Shown: positions 47,001-60,269, counted from the first letter of the stretch. The stretch is 64,000 nt of DNA from Ischnura elegans (GCF_921293095.1 NC_060253.1:74375992-74439991); one strand, 5' to 3'. Made by a program: numbers and translations. The notes: a model not told the origin generated them from the letters alone.

Positions 47001-47844
47001 TAGCATGCAATAGATGCGCCACATGCGTACCCCATGGTTATCGAAATATGCGTATAATAATTGAAATAAGGTCTTACCACCAAAAAAAATTGGTTTGAGA
47101 TCCCAATTAGCATGCATCGGCTCATGCAGCACACAACTGTTTCATAAATGTACCGTGTAAACAGGCCTACAGAGACAACTAAAATCTTCCAATGGTTATT
47201 ACTCCAAATATGCTAAGGAATACTGCAGACTTAAAATAAAACAATGGCTCATTGCATAAAAAAGGTAAAAATCAATGGAAGAAACGCGTGTGATCAGTAA
47301 GATGTTGGTGAAAACTAAACACCCTTGAGATGCCTCAATATTTATTATGTAGATTCAATGCCGAGCGGAACCGATAACGAGAATCTTAATGCCATTCACG
47401 GAATAATTTAGAAGGGGCAACTTTGAAAACTGAATACCTCGAGAGGGAAATGAAGAAAGTGAATCTCTAAAAATATATTTTTAATCCGAAGAGAGATAGA
47501 AAGTGCTCGATTGCTGAAGCAGCGCTAATGAGCAGTTTTAAGCTAAGGGAAGAAAAATCGATGAGTTATAAGCGTAGATACGGAATATTGACGAGAAGGA
47601 TGTGACGTGAAGAAGGCAATTTTAATTGATCCATGTGCAATCAGAGGCTTTATGACAAGTTCCTGTTCCAAGCTAGTCATTATGTCTGCCGATAAAACTT
47701 TAAGAGACTGCTGTTTACTTATACTAAGGTCTTTGACAATGTCCGACAGAATGAATACCTACCTGTGCTAGGCTTAGTAACAGAAAATATGCCGTGCTGG
47801 AATAGATTAAGGAGACGAAAACCCGTGCATTTCTATTCCCCCAA

Positions 47845-47905
47845 TCACCTACATAATACCCTGCGAGCCACCACAAGGGTGCTTGGCAGGGGATATTCTG
47901 TAGAG
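47845..47905 (+). repeat. GCGAGCCACC repeat, fragment E
   Basis: CATAATACCCTGCGAGCCAC, then AAGGGTGCTTGGCAGGGGAT. Only the first block is present. Confidence 0.65.
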
Positions 47906-48454
47906 CGTACTCCTAAAATAAGCTCAACAAATTAAAACATAATGTGTGCGTTGTATTTCGCGTCAAAATGACTTTTAGCACATTTACAGTGGATTCTCAC
48001 AATCTTTGAAAGAACTAAGATAAAGTCTAAGATTCAATGCTGGTTGGCACCCAATTCTTTGAAATAAAGAACTAATTTTCTAGTAATTTAGTTAAGGTGC
48101 GTGCAAACGATAGAACTTACATAAATTACTCTTGCAGAATGATTTCCCAATGAAATGTGAGATGCTGTTAGTAATTCCATATATCAGAGTGATAATATTA
48201 TAATGGGAAAATGGGAATGGTTAATATAAATTATTTTTTTATTCGTGTATTCCCTTAGAGCCTCCAAAAGGCTGAAATTTATTAGCTACGAACTCTATTG
48301 AAAATTTCTTTTCTGGGCATACTCACTATTCAGTAGTGAACACTTATTTATTTACTTTACTTTATAGTAAGTACACCATCAATCCATACTAAGAGTGGCG
48401 AATATTTCACCGAGTTAAGTTACAAGCAACAAAAGCAAATGTACATCTTTATAG

Positions 48455-48680
48455 TACCCTGATAGCTATATAAAGGGTGTTTGGCAGGGGGTGATCATTC
48501 ACCAACACGCAAGAGGAATCCCACATGTACACCGCACAGCCATAAAAATGATAGGTACACCAACAAATTATGCGTCCATCTTCATGCAAAGGTAAATGTA
48601 CAAAATCATTAGTTTACCCAGAAACATTACCCCTATAAACTCAAATATTCTTGGACATACTACAGTCTACATATGATCGC
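48455..48680 (+). repeat. GCGAGCCACC repeat, copy F
   Basis: The head is mutated (ACCCTGATAGCTATATAAAG), followed by GGGTGTTTGGCAGGGGGTGA, TCACCAACACGCAAGAGGAA and the CCGCACAGCCATAAAAATGA block. Confidence 0.65.
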
Positions 48681-51600
48681 ACGTATAAGATGCAGATACT
48701 TTTGAGTGCATAAAGTGTAATTACACAAAGAATTTTTTCCACGAGAGTAGTCCTCCTTAAAATTGTTCTCAACTTCCCTCATAAATCATAATGATTCGGA
48801 AATAATAAACACCAAAGTCCTCTGCGGTGGCTGGCGTGATAATATGCAAGTATTAATGAACTTTAAGGAGCAGGTGTGCTGAAGTTGAAAAAGTTGCGGA
48901 CAACGATTATCCAGGATAAGGGTAAGCAAACACCAACGGAAAGTGTCAACAAGAATGGGCAAATGAAGTGAGGAAAAATATAGAGGTTTCCCACTAAGTT
49001 CTGGTGTGGTCAAAAATGCAAGCAGCCTAAGTTATTTTCCCGGCGTGTCTCGAGTGGCTCTCTTCGGATTTGAGAACTTCTCCGCCGGCAAAAGTCAGGC
49101 GCTAAGCCTTCATTAGGTTAAGCCGTAGAAATTTTGGCAGCAAGAATTCACCGGAAAAAGTAATGTTTCAACTCTAAAGACGTTTTCCACGAGGCACTAA
49201 AAATGTATGCACCTGCATTCTGACCCGTGACGCATGCAGTCTTTTATGAGGTTTAGCCTGAAAAATAAGAGTGTAGGTGTAGATGTTCATCATATTTGTG
49301 TATGTACATGTGGAATATAACAGAAGTCATCGCATCGGAAAAAAGGTGAGTGTGACTGACAGTAAAGTGGACAAATTTATCAAAAAAATATTTGTCATAA
49401 CCCATAGAATGCACAGTCACTTGATCAATGTTAATAAAAGAGATCAACAAACATTTAAAATTGGTAATTTGAGGACAAAATCTGCCACGAATAAAAATCA
49501 AGCTCCCGTGTGAAAGGCGTGGTTCTGGAGCTTAGGAATTTTTTGCAATCCCGAATTTCGTATTTTTTTGCGAGATAATACATCTCCGGTTGGGTGAAAA
49601 ATCATCCTAAGAAGAAGAAAGTGTGTCTGGGTTACCACAAAAACTATGATGGGAGTTTTCTCAATCACCCCCAGACCAAACACAGAGGAATATCATAAAG
49701 CAATGACATTTTAGGAAAAATTCTGTTTTCCTGGTTTCGGCGCCAATCCAAAGGACTAGTCTTCTAAAAAAATGCATATCCAAATGGATTAATACCCTCA
49801 TAAAGTGTATATTCAAAGTATTACTTCTTAATATGATAAAAGAATTACGAAAAAAGTTAAAAGATACAGGCACACGAAAATGACTCCCATTACACACTCA
49901 TAAAATAATATTTAATAAATTAGGAATTAATTTCTTAGTAACTTCTGAATCTATTTGATATACTTTAAGCACGGCTTTTTACACCTTAGTGGAAATTAAT
50001 AGCATCAATCATTAACTATTCTCAAGGTGCCATATTATCATCATAATATGAGATACCGAATAAATTTATTTTTAGCAAAAATATTCCGAGAGCATAACCA
50101 TTACAAATATCCAAACGTGTAATCTCTCTATTTCTTTATTTATTATTATTTGTGTAAACTATTGGACCTACACCCGGATTAAAGCACCAATATTTGTTTT
50201 TCTACGCGTTTGCGCCAGACTACATAAAAAGGATACGTACAACTTTTATCATCTCTAAAACAATAGTATTAGACGCTTTTTGGTAATGACTCATTCCCTT
50301 AAACACACTATTGCTTAATGAGCCCTCCTTTGCATACCTTTAAATACCTTGACTTAAAATAAAGGGGAAATGTTGACGATTTCAACATACAACTTATCAT
50401 AATTATTTTTGAATCCTGATCGAACGGATAAATAATGATTCTTTTGACTTGAAAACGTTCTGCAACAACTCTTTGCCACTTGAACATACATACATTTCGG
50501 AAAAAATGTCTGCATTATTCCTATCTAGTAATGCACGTTGACGCATTTTGGGGCTTCATCTATAGTGCATCCTCACGGGGAGTGAATTCATTGTCTACTG
50601 GATATAAATTAACTAATAGGTACTGTATGAGTATTAAAGATTCGCATACTAACCGCACTCACTGAGAAGTTCTAAGGCTGATTATTTTTCTTTCCAAAAG
50701 AACCGCTATCAGTTACTTTAACAATCAATGTGTCGCATTCCTGGATATTAGGATCCTTAGAGCTAATGCATTATAAACTCGAAATTTATGAAGTGTTATT
50801 AAGTTGTCGATACCGTGATCCTTAGATCTCCGAGATAGATATAATTGGAGATTTTTTATCGCCTGTAGAAAAAGAAGTTAGAACATGATATATCGCTACG
50901 AAAAAAAACTGTTTTTTGTCATGAATCAATAGCTTCAAGCATGATGGTAGTATTATTTTATGATTTTGTAATTCCACTGCTTTATTTTGCGCACTATTTT
51001 ACTAGGCACACAATACGAAATCCTGATGACATAAGCAGCAAGGTGGATGCTGATAGTCATCAGTCATCACTAGTAGCCATAAAATATTAAAATTGTTTTA
51101 TAATGATTTTTGACTAGCTTTCCCATCTCATACCATATGACGACATTAGGGAATAAAGTTGAAAAGAATCACAGTACAAGATATTTTCTGAATAGTTGGT
51201 CCTTCAAATATCCCTTAATGTAACCTAGAATCAATAGAAATTGTACGTATCAAATTTGCTAATTGAATAATGACTTCCAATTTACTGGTATCAGTTACAT
51301 TCAATCGTCATAAATACAACCATAATTCTTATAAGAAGCGATTTTGAATCGATTTTCCGCCCATTAAACGTATTAAAACATGCAGGGTACAATTCAAAAG
51401 ACGTCTCCTATATTTCTCAAAGTGTTACCCCTTCAAATAATCTGCGTATTGCTATAATTAATACAGTAATTTACATAATATATGCTCATATATTGAATGA
51501 ATCAATATTTCGGTTCCACCATGAACACTTTTGATGTGAAAGATAATGTAGACGTGAGAGCCTATGGTTTTATTCTCGGTGAAGCCTTTCTCTTATGGGG

Positions 51601-51945
51601 ATCGATTGCGGACGAATATCCTCATTTTTTCCTAGCCCACTTTCTACGAATTTCCTCCGATATTCAATCTTTGGCGAAACTCACGGGAAAGATATCATAT
51701 TTAATTATTTCTGTTTATATTACTTCTGAGCACTAAAAACTGATATATTACCTTTACCGAGAATATTTTCTTGATATATTGTGAGTGCATACTGAGGATA
51801 TTTTATTGACATATTGAGTGTGTTTCAGGAGGAATCTATAATACTTCAGGAGGAGGTAGGAGAGACAATTTTAAGAATTTTCTGTCCATAAACATGGGGT
51901 CGCAACTTTATTTACTTTTATTAACTCCTTCATTAATAATACATC

Positions 51946-52122
51946 ACCGGCCTCGGTGGCGGTGGGGTAAAGTCCGCGCCTACCAATCCGTAGGTCGCGG
52001 GTTCGAATCCCGCCTGGGTAGGTGATCCTTAACCAGGGCATGGGTTTTTGCGTTGAGCGTTGCTGATGTTGTAAAGGCCTCAATGTGCTGTTTACGGGGA
52101 AATGGGAAATGAATAAATCAAT
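51946..52122 (+). repeat. tRNA-derived SINE, GGCCTCGGTGG family, best copy
   Basis: A-box region TGGCGGTGGGGTAAAGTCC and B box GGTTCGAATCC (52000-52010) in a tRNA-like head, then a body ending GGGAAATGAATAAATCAATA. The minus-strand copy at 22620-22805 has the same plan. Confidence 0.75.
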
Positions 52123-53989
52123 ATGGCAATGAAAAATTATTTTGGATGCACAATGCAATTACCATGAAAACGGTTTTTCTATGGTATCCAGCCTGCCCGA
52201 CGTTTTATTTAATACTCTGGATTTTTAAGGATATTAAAAAATTAAGGTTGGACGAAAATGTGCAATTATACTTGTCTGAAACAATTAATCTTTGAGCCTC
52301 ATTAAAGGAGAGCTTTCAGAGAGTATCACCCGCCCTTTGCCCATTCACCCATTTTGAGATTATTAACCAACCACTTCCTGAATTATTGCAGATTGCTCCA
52401 GAAACACCCTGTATGTAGTGACATTATTGTATTCGGTGAGGACTATGGCCGCTGTAAAATCACTGGTCAACTCCCATTGCCAACATCGAACATGCAAGCC
52501 TTAGGGACTCATTATATAAAAGAACAAATAAAAAACTTGAAGGAACGAAGCAATTTAATTGGCGAGTATATCCATAAGCTCCAGCTACTAAACATATTTT
52601 AGCTACTAGTTGTTGAAGTTGTTTGGAATTTTAGGTCAAAGCATAAAGTTGGATACCAAAGATGAAACCTCATATCGACGAATGATATAAATCCACATGG
52701 TTTATGCACTCACTGGAAAAAATCTTCTATTAAATGCAAATACGCTTTCCTCTTACAGTATTTTTTAAATCTAAAATTTATCAAATAAATATGAACTTCA
52801 TTGGCATATTTTTGTGATGATAGTGATGTTTCTTGAATGCTACAGGGTTCCCAATCTACTGAATTGTTGCATGTTTGAATTAACAAGGATGCATACGTTA
52901 CTCTCACGTAGCCTAAGTTTAGGATTTCAATGGTTTTTAAAAGCTTTTTATCCCCTTACCGTCTTCATTTACAGCGCAATGAATACCAAAAATATAAGAG
53001 AAGTTGCTTAACTTTCTCCGATGAAGAAGAATTTAAATAACTACATGCTACATAATAAATTACAGCATTTTTTAAAACCATCTCCGACTAGTAATGGTTT
53101 ACAGAACTGTATTTAAGATTTAGCATGAGGAAGTTTAACCCTAGGCTGCTTTGTACCGTTAAAATATCCATGCTTAGTTTTTTACAATACCAAAAGAGAT
53201 CAGGTTGGGTTGCGTCATTTGATTTTCTTCTTGTGGAATAAGTTTGAGCATTGAGCATCTTCTAGTTCCTCTTCGCCAGCCTCTTTACTGCACATATTCA
53301 AACGTGTCAATGTCATTACATCGACTTTTCCATATTATTAGAGAAATATAATATATTCGCTATAAACAGAAAAAAACAATTAAGATGCAGCTCTAACTGC
53401 GTCAAAAGTATACGTAAATACTATTTATCCCAAATTCCCACCAGGTGGGCTCTTTGTGAATTCATGGCTTTAATTGGAGATGAATTTTTTTAGGAGCTAA
53501 AATAAGGCATACTTTCCTTATCATATCATTTATAGTAATGCCATGTAGTAGTTTTTGGGTGCATAAATGAATTTTCGGAATATTTTCCTCGCTTGAAAGA
53601 AAATGAAATGAATATTAATTAAAATTTAAAGGTAATTGGCATTCCTCCCCTTTAGCGGGAAGGTCTGATCATATTATCCGATGGAAATCCCAAAGATTCC
53701 CGAGACAAACGTCTAGGCGTAGAAAATATATAAACGCCTAATTTCCCCTCTAAATTGTGTTATAATCACACCATTTAAAGACCATTTAAGCAGGCCAGTG
53801 CCTATGTAGCCAAAAATGATAGCAAATTAATCGAAATAAACAATAAAGTTCAACATCTGAACTTCCCGAAAAAATGTTTTCTTCAGCTCGAATAAAAATA
53901 ACGTTTTTTTTCAAACTTTAGTAACATTTCAAACGTTTCGGTTTTTGTGAGGTGTTATTACAGCCAGGAAACCATAGCTACATGTATAT
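52123..53989. other. Intergenic, nothing supported
   Basis: An 82-codon frame at 52354-52602 shows no domain. The remainder is AT-rich. Confidence 0.45.
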
Positions 53990-54250
53990 ATTTACATATT
54001 ACCCTGCAGACCACTTGCAGAGGTGTTTGGCAGGGGGTGAACCATCACCAACATGTACCGGAGGATAAAAATTTTTCGTCCACGAACATGCTCCATACAA
54101 CTTGTACGCTACATATGACATATAAAGTATGGGATTAATATATATATATATATCCTACTTTTTAAGACAATCTGCTTATGAACTTAGAGCGTGTGAAACA
54201 TGCCGCTAGAAATACTAGGAAAGGGAAAATGCTAGGAAAAAGGCGTTAAA
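53990..54250 (+). repeat. GCGAGCCACC repeat, copy G
   Basis: TATTACCCTGCAGACCACTT, then GGTGTTTGGCAGGGGGTGAA, then an end block CATGCCGCTAGAAATACTAG that matches 40203-40220. A TA run lies at 54136-54152. Confidence 0.6.
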
Positions 54251-55357
54251 AGTTTGTGGTCTGTCTCGAGTTTACATTAAATGCATTTCGATACATGTGT
54301 ACTTCATGGTGAATGAAAAGCAAGCAATGAGACAAGCGCATGTATACGAGCTGGTTGAATTCCCACCTCGAATGTAGCGCCCTATTAGCACATGAGTACT
54401 ATGGTTGAGGGGATCACGAGATAAACACAAGCTGTCATACAACTCGATGTACACTTTGAAAGAGGTCGACCATGGGCTTGTGACAATTAATCAAGGTAAT
54501 TATGTCCATGCTTCGCTGGTATCAAACAAAAATGCGAAGAAATGAAGGCACAAAATACTAAAAAAATGTAAGATTCTAAACAAAGACACGTTACCAGTTG
54601 TCCGAGAAAGTGAAGCGTGTTTTCTGGCTTAATTATACCTATGTAGCCAGCGGAAAAAAGGAGGTTAATATACTACAGCTATACATTAGTTTAAGAACCG
54701 CTCTTATTCATATCGCATCTGGAGGACTTGGAAATATACTTACTGCACTACCACACCGCATACCGGAGCGTGTGGCAGGGGATGTTAGGACACCTGCCAA
54801 TGACAAAAAAAGAAAACAAGTTGTGCGTAGGAGATGTTTGGCCACGGAGTTCCACCCAGCATTTATTATAGTCATTTATGATTTGGGGAAGGAGGAGTAT
54901 CCTTACATACCAGTTAGACAAACTTTATCAAAGTCTAATAGTTTCAATCGGACTTAGAAACAAAGGGAACTTCCAAGATGATGTTATAAGTGCTTCCTAT
55001 AAGTTAACTGTTCTTAATAGCTCAAGCATTCTAAGCTAAGTATATAGCCTCTTATTCACATCCAGCTCACTACACTGATTTCTGCAAAAGTTGTATAATC
55101 TTCTCCGTTCGCCCTTTGCATTGATATAATATATTAATAACTAACCGTTGGCACGTTTTAGATTTTTATGTGAGAGTATTTGCGTTTTGGTCTCCGGTTT
55201 CCTTAAGCGATGCGCGCTTGATGGACGCTCACACCACCTGCAAGAGAGTGTTTGTTTTGCTTTTGTAATGACGCTCGATTTCATGTTATTGTAGTGTGCA
55301 AGTGATCATACTGTTGCATGCTGATAATAGGTCAGCCCCTCCAAATCTTCCTACATC
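54251..55357. other. Intergenic, 119-codon frame of repeat origin
   Basis: The + frame at 54598-54957 crosses GTGTGGCAGGGGATGTTAGG (54769-54788), which looks like a diverged member of the GCGAGCCACC repeat family, so it is not called as a gene. Confidence 0.45.
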
Positions 55358-55480
55358 CATATTATACTCTGCGAGCCATCTCTAGGGTGTTTGGCAGGGG
55401 TTCTCCAATCACCAACATGCAACGGCATACCCATATGCACACCCCACGGCCAAAAAATAATAACAAAATACGTCCTCATT
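55358..55480 (+). repeat. GCGAGCCACC repeat, copy H
   Basis: ATTATACTCTGCGAGCCATC, then TAGGGTGTTTGGCAGGGGTT and the CACCCCACGGCCAAAAAATA block. A fragment of the opposite orientation lies near 55580-55609. Confidence 0.7.
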
Positions 55481-55859
55481 TATGAAAAGGGAAAACATTC
55501 CAGCGGTTAGTGATTCCGTTTCAAATTCGTGGAAGGTTAGATCAAAGGAAAAATAAAAACATGCAATGAGTCGTCCCTTGAGGAGGCTCTAAGGGTATTA
55601 TGTAGACGTCACCTTTTTTGACTAATCGTACAGCTCTTCCTTGTATTATATTAAGTTCACGGATCACGGTTTGACGTGTATGTCTTTCTATACCGGATTC
55701 GACATGATCAGTGTATATTTCGGATATAATGAAAACGCGAATGAACAAAAATAAGTATCGCTGTATAATACGCCAGTTGAAAGTTTCGTATCGTTATAGC
55801 AATAGGGACAGCAATAGGGCATGAGGTTCTAGGAGGGTGAAGAAGCACTGCATTAGTTG

Positions 55860-56269
55860 AGAAGGGGGTGGTGGGAGATTTCGACGGAAGAAGGCTTCGG
55901 GAGGGGGTGAGATCTTTGTCCAGGAGGAAAAAGGGTTGCCCGGGGAAAACGAAGGGGAAGGCGGAGAGGGGAAGCTGTGGTAGGGGGGATTAAGGACAAC
56001 TCTCTCCCGGGCAACCAATGGGAAGCGTTCCTCGAGCGTGCACCGCCTGACGCCTCTACCACCCCTTCGGCACCGTGGAGAGAGCTGAGAGCCCATCGTA
56101 GACTCAGTGGCTGCAGAGACACAGCCGTGAAACGTTCAGACACCATTACCTGCAGGAAGAGAAGACGATATTTCGAAGGGCAACATCCCGTTTTGAAACA
56201 GTTTGAAGAGACGCACGAGGAGGTCCGAAGATCAGATCACTGAAGCGGAAGGGTTATTGACGAGTTACC
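55860..56269 (+). promoter_or_regulatory. GC-rich promoter and 5' leader of a second gene
   Basis: The sequence changes abruptly from AT-rich to GC- and CpG-rich, with G-rich runs at 55860-55985 and a CCAAT box at 56015-56019. It runs directly into a coding exon with a strong donor. The exact start of transcription cannot be read. No clear TATA box is seen, which fits a CpG-type promoter. Confidence 0.55.
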
Positions 56270-56277
56270 ATGGAAAC
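56264..56277. promoter_or_regulatory. X-box (RFX site) spanning the start codon
   Basis: GTTACCATGGAAAC fits the RFX consensus GTNRCC, a 2-base spacer, RGNAAC in full and is nearly palindromic. The ATG at 56270 lies in its centre. RFX factors bind such sites in front of ciliary genes. Whether it is bound here is inference. Confidence 0.6.
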
Positions 56278-56398
56278 GAAGCAACAAATGGCGGCGGAGG
56301 CGGCTGGAGTGTCCGTCATACAGCTTCCTCACCCGGACTCCTTGTCGACAGCTTCCGTCAAGGAATACGCACCGTCGTTCAGCTCTGAGCCACCCCCG
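56270..56398 (+). CDS. First coding exon of an unidentified gene (partial)
   Basis: The ATG at 56270 opens 43 codons (METKQQMAAEAAGVSVIQLP and a Ser/Pro-rich remainder ending SSEPPP) up to a canonical donor CCCCCG/GTGAGT at 56399. The exon is CpG-rich and sits in a promoter-like island. A second in-frame ATG at 56288 is an alternative start. The exon ends in phase 0, and the acceptor at 63973 opens a frame in the same phase. No domain, signal peptide or membrane segment is visible in this exon, so the product is unknown. Confidence 0.6.
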
Positions 56399-57217
56399 GT
56401 GAGTACTAGAGCATTGTTTTGTTGCCTAGAGAATGCGCATTCAGTGTTTCCCAGCAGTCAAAGCAAATTCCAACGTTTCAATATCACAGAGGCAAGTGTA
56501 GTACTTGGTCATTTATTCTGTCTCTTGTGGTAGTGTCGTAATTTACAACTCACAGCTCTCTTAGAGTTTGCAAATGTAAGAAATTACGCCCATGAATCAT
56601 GACAGATTTTATTTCTTTTCAATATGTAGTTGGATCATTCAAAATTAATAATAAATATCCACTCTTGAGGTATCTTTAAATTTATTAACATTATTACATC
56701 CTAACTTATGCTACAGATGCATCTTTTTCCAGTTTATTTAGGCCTGATAAATTTTTAAATATGCTGGCACGAAATCACTTGCCTTTATGTGCTAAGATGC
56801 ATGCAAAAGAAGTTTATGGATTCTGCGGAAATCACGCAATAATGTACTTAACGGAAGTGGAAAGAAAATTTGGAAACTTCAACGCCTGATACTGAGAGTC
56901 GAATTGCCTTTTTCGTTTGGATAGCATACCATTGATGTAATTTAATAGTAAATTACATTCAATATCAGTCTCGGATTCTTGATTACCTGCTTAGTACCTT
57001 GAGAAGTGTTTTTGTGGAAAAAAGGGCGTCTGAAGTCTCAATACCCCCGCAGTAACTGAGTTCTATTATCATTGATGTTATTTATATGGTGGCGATGACT
57101 TTAGATTATTCGCAAAAGTCAGGTAATTTTGTGACATTAAATTGCTTTGATGAACTAAAGAAGCTATTAGGATCTTTATATTTCTCATCGATTGATTTTG
57201 AATTTCCCGTTTGTATG

Positions 57218-57376
57218 CAGTGGCGGATTCAGAATAGGGACAAGGGGGGGTTAAGTATGGGTTGTCCTACCAGCTGTACAGGGGGTCCGAAAAAACTACA
57301 ATTCTATCAAGTGTAAATTGGATACCGAAGGGTGGGCTGTGGCCTCTTAGCCCCCCACCCCAAAGATCCGCCCCTG
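57218..57376. mobile_element. hAT-like MITE, 159 bp
   Basis: The ends are CAGTGGCGGATTCAG and, read inward from the right, CAGGGGCGGATCTTT. The flanks TTTGTATG and TTTATGTG match at 6 of 8. Confidence 0.65.
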
Positions 57377-57650
57377 TTTATGTGTGCTTGTTGATAGATT
57401 AGGCAAGTGTAGTAGGTACTCGTTTTTGGCATTCCATTTCATTACGAAAATTTCCCCGTGAATGTAGTAATCATGCTAATTGTTTGGTTTTGATTGCAAT
57501 TACATCCTCGAAGTTTTGTATGCCTTGACCCCTCAAGCTTTTGGCTGTACCCGCATTGCCTCCTCTTGTTTCGAAAGTCGACCTAAGCTCGTATTTCCTT
57601 ATCGGCCCACTTGCCAACATAGAGAGTGACCTCATCGTAACTTCATGTTG

Positions 57651-57691
57651 CTGGAATAGAACTTATATATTATATATAAGTTCTATTCCAG
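57651..57691. repeat. Perfect 41-bp palindrome
   Basis: Two exact 20-base arms around one central base. The left arm is CTGGAATAGAACTTATATAT. Confidence 0.9.
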
Positions 57692-58914
57692 TCCGGTATA
57701 ACGATATTATTTCCAGTTCCTAAGGCATGCGACGATATCAGCTGATTGGTATAAAACGTCAGGAGGAAACTTTCGTGTTTGTAATGATAGTGTTATTTTT
57801 TTCTTCACAAAAAAAGTCGGTCGACCGGTTCCTAAGAGTGTGGTAGTGTTTGATTATGTCTTTACAGGTTTATGGTCCGATAGAATCGGTAACTTTAACG
57901 TTTTGCACAACGAAAGTTGGACATAACTGTTCTTACGATTGGCAATAAAAATATAACTTTAACATTTTTTGGGTAATGGCATCGACGATATATTTGGGAA
58001 CCAATTCATCAATTGGAGAATACCGTATTTAAATGGCATAAATGCCTAAATTCATAAATAACTGGGGTTAATCTGATAGTTACCCTCAAGAGATGCTCAG
58101 GCGTGCGTGACCAGTTGGATCTCTTTATTTAAATGCTGCCCCCGCAATATCACGAGAGATATTGGAATTAATGAAAAAGACTGGTGGAAATTTATAATGT
58201 ACGTGAAAGCGCAGAACGAATTAAAGAAAGCCGTACGTATAATATACAATATCATCAATTAAATTAAATGCAATATTATAGCCCTCCAAAACGTCGAGAA
58301 CGTTCCATTTATGATGGTGACAGGTCGAAAGCTTGAATGATTTCAAGTCCTGATTAGTAGCATGTTGCATGATTTATTAATTATAATTAATTTTCTGAGC
58401 AATGTAACTGTTTTGGGCATACTGATAATTTTTAAATTGTAATATTCACGGTTTCAAGGTGTTACTGTTTTTGAAAGTGATTTGAGGTTAATGTTGAGTC
58501 GAAAAAGTTATTAGCTAAACTATGATTTTCTACAAGTGCTCCGTGTAGTTTTCTATTCAGTAAACAATACAACCGCATAACCAAATGAGTACTCCGCTTT
58601 AGACCATTTACTACTGTACGTATACATGGAGAGAGTTAAAATTGTCATTCCTTTTAGTTTCAAAATAACGCAGGAAGGACAAAATATTCATGTAGGCCAT
58701 TCCTTAGATAGATATTTAAACAATCGCTTTATCTACGACCAAGTCAGCTAGAACCTTACCGATCCAATGCATCAGTAAATTTATCGTTCAATACATATTT
58801 GGGGGTTGATGAATGACATCACATGATTTCATGCCAATTTGATCAAAAAGTAATTTGACATTCTAGTGCAAAATTCTTCTCACCAAGGAAGCAATAAGTT
58901 ATAGCAAAGAAGTA

Positions 58915-58975
58915 AGAGTTAATTGAACCCAGGTGGGATTTGAATTCAAATACCGGCTAAACCAAGCCATTTTTT
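58915..58975 (-). repeat. tRNA-like SINE fragment
   Basis: The reverse strand contains TTTGAATTCAAATCCCACCT, a decayed B box followed by the CCCACCTGGG block also seen at 22725-22740. Confidence 0.4.
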
Positions 58976-59884
58976 CATCGCAAATTTCATTCTTGGTGTA
59001 CATAACTTTGCACCCACGAGTATCACTGATTGTGAGAGCAAAGCTACTAGTTTGATTCAATGAAGGAATATTATAGTTTTAAGCGTTTATGTTTTTTTTT
59101 GCTCGAGTGCTTTTTTGTTTAAGCGGAAACTTAACTTTTCCCAAGGGCAGATGAAGAAGGGAGGGAGGTATTCAGTGGGAGGACTGTCAATCGTTAGTTT
59201 GTTCGCTGGGAGCCGCAGACAGAGTGTTGGCTCAAGCAATTCAAAGAATCGTCCTTCGACTAAGCCTATTTGCACATTTCATGATAAGTGGACAGGGTAA
59301 GTGAAGGATAATCGTGGAGTCTTGATGGTGGAAAACCCAACGTTGGCAGCCACCCACTCATTCTCATTCGTGTCTGCATAGGACACAAAGGTATTTGTAT
59401 CATTAACTTGAACCGGACGGAAAGATCACTGGATATTTATCTCGATGTAGTTCCGATTAAGGATGGAAATCCCACTAAATTTGGTATCAAAATATACTGC
59501 AAGTTTCTCCGCGCTGCATAATTGTTTTTGCCAATGCACTATAAATATTTCCGGATTCGGTGAATCATTTCAAATGTGAACCTGCGGCGTTCTACTTTTT
59601 TAGTTGGATATAATTTTTTTATTTGATTTTCCTTAAGTTTCACCTGACCTAGTTTAAAATAATGAATAATCAGCAGGAAAGAATCACTCTGGTAAGAGGA
59701 CCTTTATCCAGGATGAGATAACGGAAACCCTGATCACCCGTAATCGAATTGCATATTTGTTCGATTTATGCATGCAAAGAATATATTGTGCAAAAAGCGT
59801 TTCTTTCGATAATTTCTTCTCTGTTTACTATCGTCTTACACCTAGCACCTTGAGTCTCGGTATAATTGCCTTAGGAATGAAAGA

Positions 59885-59960
59885 ACCTGGATAGCGTAGT
59901 AGTCTGCGCAGTAGACCCGAAAGCCAAAGGTCCGTAGTTCGATACCCAGTCTCGGGGAAT
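59885..59960 (+). repeat. tRNA-derived SINE head
   Basis: GGATAGCGTAGTAGTCTGCG (A-box region), a GACC/GGTC stem and TAGTTCGATACCC (B box) make a tRNA-like fold. Flanking sequences at 59826-59850 and 59979-60001 resemble each other (TTTAYTATCGTCTT) and may be old target duplications. Confidence 0.5.
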
Positions 59961-60269
59961 TTTTGCTCATGGCAATTCTTGTTTATTATCGTCTTGCCTA
60001 GATGCAGAATATATTCAACTCAAATATAACTTATTAAAATATTATAACTCATATATTTTACTTGTTAAGTTAAATATATATTCAACTTGCAATTTGTTAA
60101 TTAAATATAATTGTTATAATATAAACGTAGATACATAAACTTAAGTTATTTGTAATGCTAGCCAGTATCAAGGGCAACTTATCACTTCGTACTCTATAGT
60201 TCAGAATATACGGGTGTCCTTGTCATTAATGTTAATACTCTGCGTGAAAGTGACACTGGTCAGCGGCAT

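Larger units (their letters stand above)
46759..51945. other. Intergenic with repeat copies
   Basis: It holds GCGAGCCACC-family copies at 46948-47000, 47845-47905 and 48455-48680, and at 47145-47168 the right end of a GTGTAAACAGGCC MITE. The rest is AT-rich, with no supported gene. Confidence 0.5.

Noticed and set aside
52354-52602. 82-codon frame preceded by an acceptor-like TTATTGCAG
   Set aside because: No domain, no matching donor in phase and no neighbouring exon.
54598-54957. 119-codon + frame with basic stretch KKRKQVVRRR
   Set aside because: It overlaps a diverged copy of the local dispersed repeat and has no supported splice or promoter context.
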